Assembly: GCA_947377285.1 (NCBI GenBank)
Contig: CANCFT010000023.1
Coordinates: 1 to 54,739, forward strand
Direction: 5' to 3'
Length of the DNA: 54,739 bases
Source: Bacteriovoracaceae bacterium
Lineage (GTDB): Bacteria > Bdellovibrionota > Bacteriovoracia > Bacteriovoracales > Bacteriovoracaceae
Program-made: the position numbers and the translations under genes
The notes under the pieces: model-generated
What the model was told of the DNA's origin: nothing
The model's database searches: none
Seen by the model: the letters and a program-made list of their open reading frames with translations, nothing else
Part shown: one piece after another, positions 9,575 through 15,634 of the stretch
Position numbering within the stretch: the stretch's first letter is position 1
Layout: every line of letters begins with the position of its first letter

Positions 9575-9663
9575 GAGTTCGATTCAAAATATGATTGATG
9601 CAACGTGAAACTTGTGAGAATCTATTAGTACTTTAAGAGTAAAATCTTTAAAAAAGGAAGATT

Positions 9664-10431
9664 ATGAATCAAGAGTCAACTTCACTATTAACTCAAAAAT
9701 CAGCACAAGTTTTTGTCAACCTTGATGAATTTAATATCAGTGAAGACAGTTTTAAGCCAATGACAAAAGGTTTGGGCTTTCACCAAGACCAAAAAAGAAC
9801 TTCATTTAAACCAGCCCCAAAAGAAGTTAAAAATTTTGGAGTTGCAAAAAATCTTCCGAAAGCTTCGATGGTGTTGAGTACCATGGCCGGCGGTCAAGCT
9901 TCAAAAGTGACTGCTCAGCATATGCCATCTGGACTTGAGGCTTTTTATGGAGCTAAGGGCAATCCAGGAAATCAGAACCAAGTTCAATTAGAAAAACTCG
10001 TTTTAAATGAAGAAGTAGTTCAGTTAAAAACTTCATTTATTGCAGCTTCTTCTAGCTCTCAGTTTTTTGCATGGATTATAGATTTATTGGTTGTGTTAAG
10101 TTTTGTAGCAGTAACAGGCGCATTGCTAGTCATGGCATCAGGGATTCAATTTAAAATGTTGGTAAAATTAATTTCAACTCAAGACTTGATTATTTTTAGT
10201 TCAGCCATTTTTTCAATTTATTATTTGCTTTATTTTACCATCCTTGATTTAACTGCTAGTCCAGGAAAAACAATTATGGGTATTCGATTATTGAGAAGCG
10301 ATGACAAAGAAGTAACTGTAAAAAATACTTTTACAAGAGCACTTGTTTCAATATTTTCAAGTATTGCTCTTTTCTTACCAATGCTTTTAGATTTTCAAGG
10401 TCGATTGTCAGATACAAAACTGGTGAAATAA
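9664..10431 (+). CDS. RDD-family integral membrane protein
   Basis: The first 115 of 255 residues are polar and likely disordered. The C-terminal half carries an RDD domain: a membrane segment starting FFAWIIDLL (about residues 135-160), a second around 170-195, and the conserved TASPGKTIMGIRLL loop leading to an FTRAL/SIF segment. RDD proteins are inner-membrane proteins of mostly unknown role, some linked to ion exchange. The ATG has AAAAAGGA about five bases upstream. The gene ends directly against the TTG start of the ADP-heptose synthase gene. The long soluble N-terminus is unusual for the family. Confidence 0.8.
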   Translation: MNQESTSLLTQKSAQVFVNLDEFNISEDSFKPMTKGLGFHQDQKRTSFKPAPKEVKNFGVAKNLPKASMVLSTMAGGQASKVTAQHMPSGLEAFYGAKGNPGNQNQVQLEKLVLNEEVVQLKTSFIAASSSSQFFAWIIDLLVVLSFVAVTGALLVMASGIQFKMLVKLISTQDLIIFSSAIFSIYYLLYFTILDLTASPGKTIMGIRLLRSDDKEVTVKNTFTRALVSIFSSIALFLPMLLDFQGRLSDTKLVK

Positions 10432-10893
10432 TTGGAAACACTATCAAGTGACACTAAAGAGTTTTTAAATAAACACAAAAATAAAAAAATAGTTTTTACC
10501 AATGGCTGTTTCGATATTTTGCATATTGGTCATGTTGAATATTTGAATGAAGCGAAAGCTCAAGGTGATGTTTTAATAATTGGTCTTAATTCTGATAAAA
10601 GCATAAAAGTTCTCAAAGGATCTGATCGTCCTATTAATAATGAAAACGATAGAGCGGCCATGCTACTCAATTTGAAATCAGTAGATTGTGTTCAAGTTTT
10701 TACAGAGCAAACTCCACTAGAAATTATAAAGCTCATTAATCCAAACATTCTTGTCAAAGGTGGAGATTGGAAAATTGAGCAAATTGTCGGTTCTGATTAT
10801 GTTCTCTCTCGAGGTGGCATAGTTAAAAGCCTAATGTTCAAAAATGGTTATTCAACAAGCAATCTGATTTCTGCTGTTCAAGGTAAGAAATAA
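10432..10893 (+). CDS. rfaE2: D-glycero-beta-D-manno-heptose 1-phosphate adenylyltransferase (HldE C-terminal domain type)
   Basis: This 153-residue cytidylyltransferase-fold enzyme matches the adenylyltransferase half of HldE (also HldC/RfaE domain II), which makes ADP-heptose from heptose-1-phosphate and ATP. The nucleotidyl-transfer motif TNGCFDILHIGH is at residues 23-34, NSDKSIKVLKG is near 54, and the closing YSTSNLI corresponds to the family's ISxxxST motif. The start is TTG immediately after the RDD gene stop. No kinase domain is attached, so heptokinase must be encoded elsewhere. It is the last gene before the three flagellin genes. Given the GT9 enzymes in the fliD operon, its ADP-heptose may serve flagellin as well as lipopolysaccharide; that role is inferred. 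Confidence 0.88.
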   Translation: METLSSDTKEFLNKHKNKKIVFTNGCFDILHIGHVEYLNEAKAQGDVLIIGLNSDKSIKVLKGSDRPINNENDRAAMLLNLKSVDCVQVFTEQTPLEIIKLINPNILVKGGDWKIEQIVGSDYVLSRGGIVKSLMFKNGYSTSNLISAVQGKK

Positions 10894-11045
10894 TTCCCGA
10901 CAAACAGTATCTGGAATTCTCCAATCAAATAAAATATTTTTTTTATTGATTAGTTTTATAGATCTACAAATCTTTAGTATAAAAACTCTTGAATACTTGA
11001 GTAAAAATCACCAATGAAAACTTCATATATTTCAAAAGAAACTAC

Positions 11046-11072
11046 TTAAGTATGCTTTTACTCCTCCGATAA
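11046..11072 (+). promoter_or_regulatory. Sigma-28 (FliA)-type promoter of flagellin gene 1
   Basis: TTAAGTAT, 11 bases, then TCCGATAA. The E. coli FliA consensus is TAAAGTTT-N11-GCCGATAA. Transcription should start near 11079. The rest of the 283-base gap upstream is AT-rich, with only a weak A/T hairpin around 10924-10955 that could end the rfaE2 transcript. Confidence 0.8.
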
Positions 11073-11080
11073 ATTTATTA

Positions 11081-11138
11081 GCAACGGATGGGACTGTTGC
11101 GAAACCAACAAAGATTCTAACAGGGTTGTTTGAATCTT
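11081..11138 (+). promoter_or_regulatory. Structured leader of flagellin gene 1
   Basis: Arms GCAAC (11081-11085) and GTTGC (11096-11100) enclose a loop containing GGATGGG. The same GTTG can instead pair with CAACA at 11106-11110. A second hairpin pairs AAGATTC (11111-11117) with GAATCTT (11132-11138), with an inner AACA/TGTT stem and a GGGT loop. Confidence 0.55.
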
Positions 11139-11157
11139 AAATTTTAAGGAGGAAGGC

Positions 11158-11175
11158 ATGAATCTAGGAGATTAG
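11158..11175 (+). CDS. Five-codon upstream ORF in the flagellin 1 leader
   Basis: ATG-AAT-CTA-GGA-GAT-TAG encodes MNLGD. AAGGAGG lies five bases before it, the strongest ribosome site in the region. Its stop ends one base before the flagellin ATG, and the flagellin's own weaker AGGAG lies inside it. Arriving ribosomes could re-initiate on the flagellin. Expression is inferred. Confidence 0.45.
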   Translation: MNLGD

Positions 11176-11176
11176 T

Positions 11177-12010
11177 ATGGGATTAAGAATTAACACAAAC
11201 GTTCAGTCATTAAGAGCACAAAATTCACTATCGAAGGTTGAGGAAAACAAGTCGAACACACTTGCGAAGTTGTCATCTGGGTCTAGAATTAATAAGGCCG
11301 GAGATGATGCAGCAGGATTAGCAATCTCTGAAAAGTTGAAAGCTAATATTAGAGGTACTCAACAAGCTAGTAGAAACGCCGGAGATGGTATTTCAATGAT
11401 TCAAACCGCTGAGGGTGGATTAAACGAGAGTTCAAATATCTTAATTAGATTAAGAGAACTTTCTGTTCAGTCAGCTTCAGATACTATTGGTGATCAAGAA
11501 AGAAAATTTTCTAATTTAGAATTTCAACAATTAAAAAGTGAAATGGAGCGAATTGCAACTTCAACTCAGTTTAACGGAAAAAATCTGTTAAGTGGTGAGG
11601 GTGATAAACTCGATTTTCAAATTGGGATTTTGAACGATGAAAAGAACGATAGACTTTCTTATATGCCTCAAGAATCTAGTGCACGAGTAAAAGATTTAGG
11701 TGTAGCAGATCTTGGAGTATTAACTAAAGGAGATGCTCAAAGCAATCTTGAAGTGATTGATGGTGCAATTAACGGCGTCAACGCAAACCGAGCTTCATTA
11801 GGTGCTCTACAGAACAGACTGCAATCGACAATCTCAAACTTAGATGTAAGAACAGAGAACTTGTCTGCTGCAAACTCTCGAATTAGAGATACTGATATTG
11901 CTCTTGAGTCTGCTGAAATGACTAAGGCTAATATTCTTTCTGCTGCTGCGACTTCGGTTTTAGCTCAGGCGAATAATGCAGGATCTTCTGCTCTGAAATT
12001 GATTGGCTAA
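11177..12010 (+). CDS. Flagellin 1
   Basis: This is a compact flagellin of 277 residues with only the conserved D0/D1 helical parts and a short central segment, so there is no large surface domain. The N-terminal part has the family pattern NTNVQSLRAQNSL and a long LSSGSRINKAGDDAAGLAIS stretch; the C-terminus ends ANNAGSSALKLIG. It is the most divergent of the three tandem flagellins, for example with a different middle (about residues 140-195). It has its own sigma-28 promoter, structured leader and terminator, so it is an independent unit. It probably forms part of a multi-flagellin filament with the next two products. FliS and FliD, its chaperone and cap, are encoded on the other strand from 27.7 kb. 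Confidence 0.95.
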   Translation: MGLRINTNVQSLRAQNSLSKVEENKSNTLAKLSSGSRINKAGDDAAGLAISEKLKANIRGTQQASRNAGDGISMIQTAEGGLNESSNILIRLRELSVQSASDTIGDQERKFSNLEFQQLKSEMERIATSTQFNGKNLLSGEGDKLDFQIGILNDEKNDRLSYMPQESSARVKDLGVADLGVLTKGDAQSNLEVIDGAINGVNANRASLGALQNRLQSTISNLDVRTENLSAANSRIRDTDIALESAEMTKANILSAAATSVLAQANNAGSSALKLIG

Positions 12011-12042
12011 TTTGTAAAAAAAATTCAAGGTACTTACGACAG

Positions 12043-12071
12043 AAGGCCCAAGGTAACTTGGGCTTTTTTTA
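12043..12071 (+). terminator. Terminator of flagellin gene 1
   Basis: GCCCAAG (12046-12052), loop GTAA, CTTGGGC (12057-12063), followed by a run of seven T. A G-T and two A-T pairs extend the stem. Confidence 0.9.
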
Positions 12072-12143
12072 TTTTCAAGTCCACATTTTTTAACTTAACT
12101 ATTCAAAAAGAAACAATTCCAACAAAGTACTTGAGCAATCTAC

Positions 12144-12171
12144 TAAAGTTTTTAACCGACTATTCCGATTG
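12144..12171 (+). promoter_or_regulatory. Sigma-28-type promoter of flagellin gene 2
   Basis: TAAAGTTT (12144-12151) is identical to the FliA -35 consensus. TCCGATTG (12164-12171) follows after 12 bases as the -10. This lies about 75 bases before the flagellin start. Confidence 0.75.
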
Positions 12172-12179
12172 GTTTTAAG

Positions 12180-12229
12180 TCTGACGGTTTACGTCGGATA
12201 TAATCTAAGAAAGCGCGGGGGCGTTTTCT
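12180..12229 (+). promoter_or_regulatory. Two-hairpin leader of flagellin gene 2
   Basis: Hairpin I is TCTGACG-GTTTA-CGTCGGA (12180-12198, one G-T pair). Hairpin II is AGAAAGCGC-GGGG-GCGTTTTCT (12208-12229, one G-T pair) with a GGGG loop. AAGGAGA and the ATG follow directly. Confidence 0.55.
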
Positions 12230-12244
12230 ATCAAGGAGAATCTC

Positions 12245-13078
12245 ATGGGTTTAAGAATTGCCACGAACATTGCCTCACAATCGGTACAGAAAAACTTAAA
12301 GGAAGTTTCGAACGCTGGGAATGCCCAGTTGGAAAAACTCTCTTCAGGTAAAAGAATTACCAAAGCTTCAGACGATGCTGCAGGCCTCGCTATTGCTACA
12401 AACTTAGAAGCTCAGACAAAAGGCTTAAGACAGGCCACAAGAAACGCGAACGATGGTATTTCACTTGTTCAAACAGCTGAAGGTGGATTGAATGAAACTT
12501 CAAACATTTTAGTGCGCTTGAGAGAATTAACAGTTCAAGCTGCTTCAGATACTGTCGGTGAGCAAGAAAGAGGATTTTTAGATAAAGAGTATCAACAGTT
12601 AACAAAAGAAGTTGACCGTATTTCGGAATCAACAACTTTTAACGGTGCCCAACTATTAAATGGTAAGGGTAAAGGCACAATGGACTTCCAGGTTGGAGCA
12701 TTTGCCGGTGAACAGAATAAAATTACATTCGATGCAAGCTCAACAGACTCTTCTTCTTCTTCAATTGGGATTAGTGGAACAACTATTTCTGAAAAAAGTA
12801 GTGCTCTCGATGCGATCTCAAATGTTGATGAAGCCATTACAAAAGTATCAGGACAACGAGCTGATTTAGGATCGATCCAATCAAGACTTGGATCAACAGT
12901 TAAAAACTTAGAGACACAAACAATTAACCAAGATAGTGCAAGATCAGTTATTCAAGATGTGGATGTCGCAGAAGCATCAGCTTCACTTGCTTCAAACAAC
13001 GTTGTGAAAAATGCGGCGGTATCAACATTAGCGCAAGCTAACCAGATTCCAATGTCAGCACTTAGATTGATTGGTTAA
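12245..13078 (+). CDS. Flagellin 2
   Basis: This 277-residue flagellin is nearly identical to flagellin 3 and clearly related to flagellin 1. It opens with IATNIASQSVQKNL, carries the LSSGKRITKASDDAAGLAIA segment of the D1 region, and ends QANQIPMSALRLIG. The short, serine-rich centre (about residues 160-190, with a DSSSSS run) is where it differs most from flagellin 3. That part would be exposed and offers many serine/threonine sites for possible glycosylation, which is inference. AAGGAGA lies six bases before the ATG. The gene has its own sigma-28-type promoter and leader and is followed by a terminator, so each flagellin can be regulated separately. Confidence 0.95.
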   Translation: MGLRIATNIASQSVQKNLKEVSNAGNAQLEKLSSGKRITKASDDAAGLAIATNLEAQTKGLRQATRNANDGISLVQTAEGGLNETSNILVRLRELTVQAASDTVGEQERGFLDKEYQQLTKEVDRISESTTFNGAQLLNGKGKGTMDFQVGAFAGEQNKITFDASSTDSSSSSIGISGTTISEKSSALDAISNVDEAITKVSGQRADLGSIQSRLGSTVKNLETQTINQDSARSVIQDVDVAEASASLASNNVVKNAAVSTLAQANQIPMSALRLIG

Positions 13079-13166
13079 TTAAAAAAAGTTTTTATAAAAA
13101 TTTAACTCTGAATAGAGAAGTTTATAATAAAAATAATAATTAAATAAATGTATTTAGGTAATCTCC

Positions 13167-13201
13167 AGAGTGAAATGTTACCGCAAATAATTTTTCACTC
13201 T
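13167..13201. other. Nine-bp inverted repeat downstream of flagellin gene 2
   Basis: AGAGTGAAA (13167-13175) pairs with TTTCACTCT (13193-13201) across 17 bases. It lies in the transcribed 3' region before the terminator and may be an mRNA 3' structure. Confidence 0.4.
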
Positions 13202-13226
13202 CTACTTAAACCCAATCCCCTCGCTT

Positions 13227-13252
13227 CCCCGCAATTTGGCGGGGGGATTTTT
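13227..13252 (+). terminator. Terminator of flagellin gene 2
   Basis: CCCCGC (13227-13232), loop AATTTG, GCGGGG (13239-13244), then GGA and a run of five T. The stem is unusually GC-rich for this genome. Confidence 0.85.
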
Positions 13253-13272
13253 ATTCCCAGGATGGGATGTAT

Positions 13273-13301
13273 GTAAGCGAGAGGCAGGAGCCGAAGCTTA
13301 C
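13273..13301. other. Nested hairpin in the flagellin 2-3 gap
   Basis: GTAAGC (13273-13278) pairs with GCTTAC (13296-13301), enclosing an inner GGC-AGGA-GCC. It lies beyond the flagellin 2 terminator and before the flagellin 3 promoter, so no known transcript explains it. No T-run follows. Confidence 0.3.
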
Positions 13302-13433
13302 GGTCTGTTTAATAAGTAGGTTTATCAACTTTTTTGAACCCAACCAAACCACTTTTATCAATTTATTTTCACCCCTAACTAACTATTTTTATTCTTTTTT
13401 AAAAGAAAAACATCCCCGAGCATATCATTTCAC

Positions 13434-13461
13434 TTAAGTATTTCTCCGACTCGTTCGATAG
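13434..13461 (+). promoter_or_regulatory. Sigma-28-type promoter of flagellin gene 3
   Basis: TTAAGTAT, identical to the flagellin 1 -35, then 12 bases and TTCGATAG as a weaker -10. The 450-base gap between flagellins 2 and 3 otherwise holds the inverted repeat, terminator and nested hairpin listed here, plus AT-rich sequence. Confidence 0.65.
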
Positions 13462-13466
13462 GTTGT

Positions 13467-13510
13467 TTGACTGACAAAAGCAGTCAATAACAAGAGAGTG
13501 GGGACTCTCT
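13467..13510 (+). promoter_or_regulatory. Two-hairpin leader of flagellin gene 3
   Basis: Hairpin I is TTGACTG-ACAAAAG-CAGTCAA (13467-13487). Hairpin II is AGAGAGT-GGGG-ACTCTCT (13493-13510), with the same GGGG loop as flagellin 2 on a different stem. AGGAG follows eight bases later. Confidence 0.6.
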
Positions 13511-13528
13511 AAAAAACAGGAGTTACTA

Positions 13529-14362
13529 ATGGGTTTAAGAATTGCAACAAACATCGCTTCACAATCGGTTCAGAAAAACTTGAAAGAAGTTTCAAACGCT
13601 GGAAACTCTCAGTTAGAAAAACTTTCATCTGGTAAGAGAATTACCAAAGCTTCAGACGATGCTGCAGGGCTGGCCATCGCTACTAACTTAGAAGCTCAGA
13701 CAAAAGGATTAAGACAGGCTACACGAAACGCAAACGATGGTATCTCTCTTATCCAAACGGCAGAAGGTGGTTTGAATGAAACTTCAAACATTTTAGTTCG
13801 CTTGAGAGAATTAACAGTTCAAGCAGCTTCAGACACTGTCGGTGAGAATGAAAGAGGTTTTCTAGATAAAGAATATCAACAATTAACAAAAGAAGTTGAT
13901 CGAATTTCAGACTCAACAACATTTAACGGTTCACAATTATTAAATGGTAAAGGCAAAGGATCAATGGATTTTCAAGTTGGTGCCTTTGCAGGTGAGCAAA
14001 ATAAAATTACTTTCGATTCAAATGAAACTGACTCTTCTACTTCATCAATCGGAATTAATGGAACAGGAATTGGAAATAAGGATGATGCTTTAAGCGCAAT
14101 TTCAACAGTGGATAGTGCGATTACAAAAGTATCAGGACAACGAGCAAATTTAGGATCGATTCAATCAAGACTTGGGTCAACGGTTAAAAACTTAGAAACT
14201 CAGACAATTAACCAAGATAGTGCGCGATCTGTTATTCAAGATGTGGATGTAGCAGAAGCTTCAGCTGCCCTTGCTTCAAACAGTGTTGTAAAAAATGCAG
14301 CGGTATCAACATTAGCTCAAGCTAACCAAATACCAAACTCAGCACTTAGATTAATTTCATAA
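13529..14362 (+). CDS. Flagellin 3
   Basis: This 277-residue flagellin is a close duplicate of flagellin 2, differing mainly around residues 160-205 and in scattered single substitutions (such as SLI for SLV and GEN for GEQ). It keeps the same N-terminal ATNIASQSVQKNL start and ends QANQIPNSALRLIS. Its promoter and leader are not copies of those of flagellin 2 at base level, although the layout is the same. AGGAG lies six bases before the ATG. Two hairpins with terminator character follow the gene. Whether it sits in a different filament zone or replaces flagellin 2 under other conditions cannot be told from sequence. Confidence 0.95.
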   Translation: MGLRIATNIASQSVQKNLKEVSNAGNSQLEKLSSGKRITKASDDAAGLAIATNLEAQTKGLRQATRNANDGISLIQTAEGGLNETSNILVRLRELTVQAASDTVGENERGFLDKEYQQLTKEVDRISDSTTFNGSQLLNGKGKGSMDFQVGAFAGEQNKITFDSNETDSSTSSIGINGTGIGNKDDALSAISTVDSAITKVSGQRANLGSIQSRLGSTVKNLETQTINQDSARSVIQDVDVAEASAALASNSVVKNAAVSTLAQANQIPNSALRLIS

Positions 14363-14374
14363 TAAAAAAAAGTT

Positions 14375-14397
14375 AGAGGGGTGAATAACCCCTCTTT
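14375..14397 (+). terminator. First hairpin after flagellin gene 3
   Basis: AGAGGGGT (14375-14382), loop GAATA, ACCCCTCT (14388-14395), followed by only a short T run. Preceding A-rich sequence could make it work better on the other strand. Confidence 0.65.
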
Positions 14398-14427
14398 AGT
14401 AAAACGTAATCTTCTGTTTATCCCCAT

Positions 14428-14456
14428 CCTCTTCACCCTAATGGTGAAGAGGTTTT
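14428..14456 (+). terminator. Strong hairpin directly before the PilZ gene
   Basis: CCTCTTCACC (14428-14437), loop CTAAT, GGTGAAGAGG (14443-14452), then TTTT and GGGAGG. The 10-bp perfect stem ends 25 bases before the PilZ gene ATG, so it may act as terminator or attenuator for that gene. Confidence 0.65.
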
Positions 14457-14477
14457 GGGAGGAACTGGTAAAAATAT

Positions 14478-15185
14478 ATGAGTGAGTTAAAAAGAAGTAG
14501 AGATTTTGACCGAATGATTGTTGAAGCGATTCAAGGAAATGTATCGTTTTATGCTTGGCAATCAATTGGTGGAGTTGTCGAAAAAACAGAACTCAAGATA
14601 AAAGCATATAGAAAAGATTATAATGAAATTGAACTAGAGATTTGTGAAGGTGAAGAAGATCAAATGTCCAAGGTTATTTCTGGGAATAGAATCTTAAATA
14701 TTTATGTTCCAGAATTATCAGTTTCATTTTCATCTGAGTTAAAAGCGGTAACGGCAGATAAAAAAATAAAACTCTATCCTCCTACTAGTTACACTTTTTA
14801 CGAAAGAAGAAAACACGAAAGGATTATACCTTTAAAAACGTGTCATGTGAGTTTTGAACATAACAAGCAAATGGTTAAAAAATCTATTTTTGATATTAGT
14901 CTTGGTGGAATTGCAATCGTTTTGGCCAAGTCAGATAAAATTAACATAGAAAAAAGAAAAATTTTCGAAAACTTAAGTATGAACATCGGTTTAAAAAAAA
15001 TTACAATAAAAGCAGAGTGTGTAAGTTCAGTTTCAATCGATAGGTTTAAATTCGATTATCTTCCTTATGGTGGATATAAAATAGCGTTTAGATTTATTGA
15101 CATGTCAAAAGAAGATAGAAAATTACTAATTGATTTTGTAACCGAAGAAAGATTGTCTCAAGCAACAATTAAGAAAGCGAATTAA
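14478..15185 (+). CDS. PilZ-domain protein, probable c-di-GMP receptor
   Basis: The protein has 235 residues. The C-terminal half is a PilZ domain with the RxxxR motif at residues 111-115 (in ERRKHER) and DISLGG at 139-144, matching the D/NxSxxG motif; both are used to bind cyclic di-GMP. The N-terminal hundred residues resemble the YcgR-N/flagellar-brake type of beta domain, though the match is weak. Its position beside flagellins and a chemoreceptor supports a role in slowing or steering motility. The start has GGGAGG at 14457-14462, a long 15 bases upstream, just behind a strong hairpin. Transcription must therefore read through from the flagellin unit or start at a promoter I could not see. 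Confidence 0.85.
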   Translation: MSELKRSRDFDRMIVEAIQGNVSFYAWQSIGGVVEKTELKIKAYRKDYNEIELEICEGEEDQMSKVISGNRILNIYVPELSVSFSSELKAVTADKKIKLYPPTSYTFYERRKHERIIPLKTCHVSFEHNKQMVKKSIFDISLGGIAIVLAKSDKINIEKRKIFENLSMNIGLKKITIKAECVSSVSIDRFKFDYLPYGGYKIAFRFIDMSKEDRKLLIDFVTEERLSQATIKKAN

Positions 15186-15214
15186 AAAAATCCCCCATTA
15201 TTTCTAATGGGAGA
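15184..15214 (-). terminator. Terminator of the chemoreceptor operon
   Basis: On the minus strand, TAATGGGG and CCCATTA-type arms (core CCCATTA at 15194-15200, TAATGGG at 15205-15211, loop TTTC on plus) are followed by seven T. It lies beyond the last codon of the small secreted protein gene and also sits at the end of the PilZ gene. Confidence 0.75.
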
Positions 15215-15225
15215 TTGAGAAAATA

Positions 15226-15633
15226 TTACAAATCTTTACCTGTTAAATCATCTAATATTCGATTCATCTTATCGAGCCTTTCTTTTTGAATTCCATTTGC
15301 AAGTTTATCAGCTTCTGCCTGCTTACCAGCAAGTACTGAAGGAACAATATCTTTTTCTCTAGTTTCTTTAAAATCTTTCCATGTAGCTTTATACTCTTCC
15401 CATTGTTTATCTTTTCCTTTTGGAGCTTTTATTTCAGATAAGTAACTCGAAACATCATTGGCCGTATCGTGCACTAGCTTTTGTTGCTCGGCCCCTCTTT
15501 TTGTTGTATCTTTCACGAGTGTCAATAGTGATTCACGAGCTAGAGAAAGTTTCTTTTTTAAAGTGCCAAAGTCACCAGCATTTGCAGAAAGAGAAAAAAA
15601 CAATAGAAAACTTAAAAGTGAAATTATTTTCAT
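15226..15633 (-). CDS. Small secreted helical protein, chemoreceptor sensor-like
   Basis: The 135-residue product has a signal peptide (about residues 1-19, cleaved near SANA-GD) and is otherwise predicted all-helical and charged. The second half (YKATWKDFKETREKDIV followed by VLAGKQAEADKLANG) resembles the paired helices of four-helix-bundle chemoreceptor sensor domains. It is therefore a free-standing periplasmic half-sensor or ligand carrier. I chose ATG 15633, which has GGAGG seven bases upstream; a frame extension to 15663 lacks a site. The ATG sits one base after the chemoreceptor stop, so they are surely co-expressed. The functional link is inferred, and no named family was recognised. 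Confidence 0.7.
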   Translation of the reverse strand: MKIISLLSFLLFFSLSANAGDFGTLKKKLSLARESLLTLVKDTTKRGAEQQKLVHDTANDVSSYLSEIKAPKGKDKQWEEYKATWKDFKETREKDIVPSVLAGKQAEADKLANGIQKERLDKMNRILDDLTGKDL

Positions 15634-15634
15634 A

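Noticed and set aside
12169..12351. A 60-codon frame overlapping the flagellin 2 leader and start
   Set aside because: It covers the leader hairpins and the flagellin coding sequence in another frame and shows no family features.
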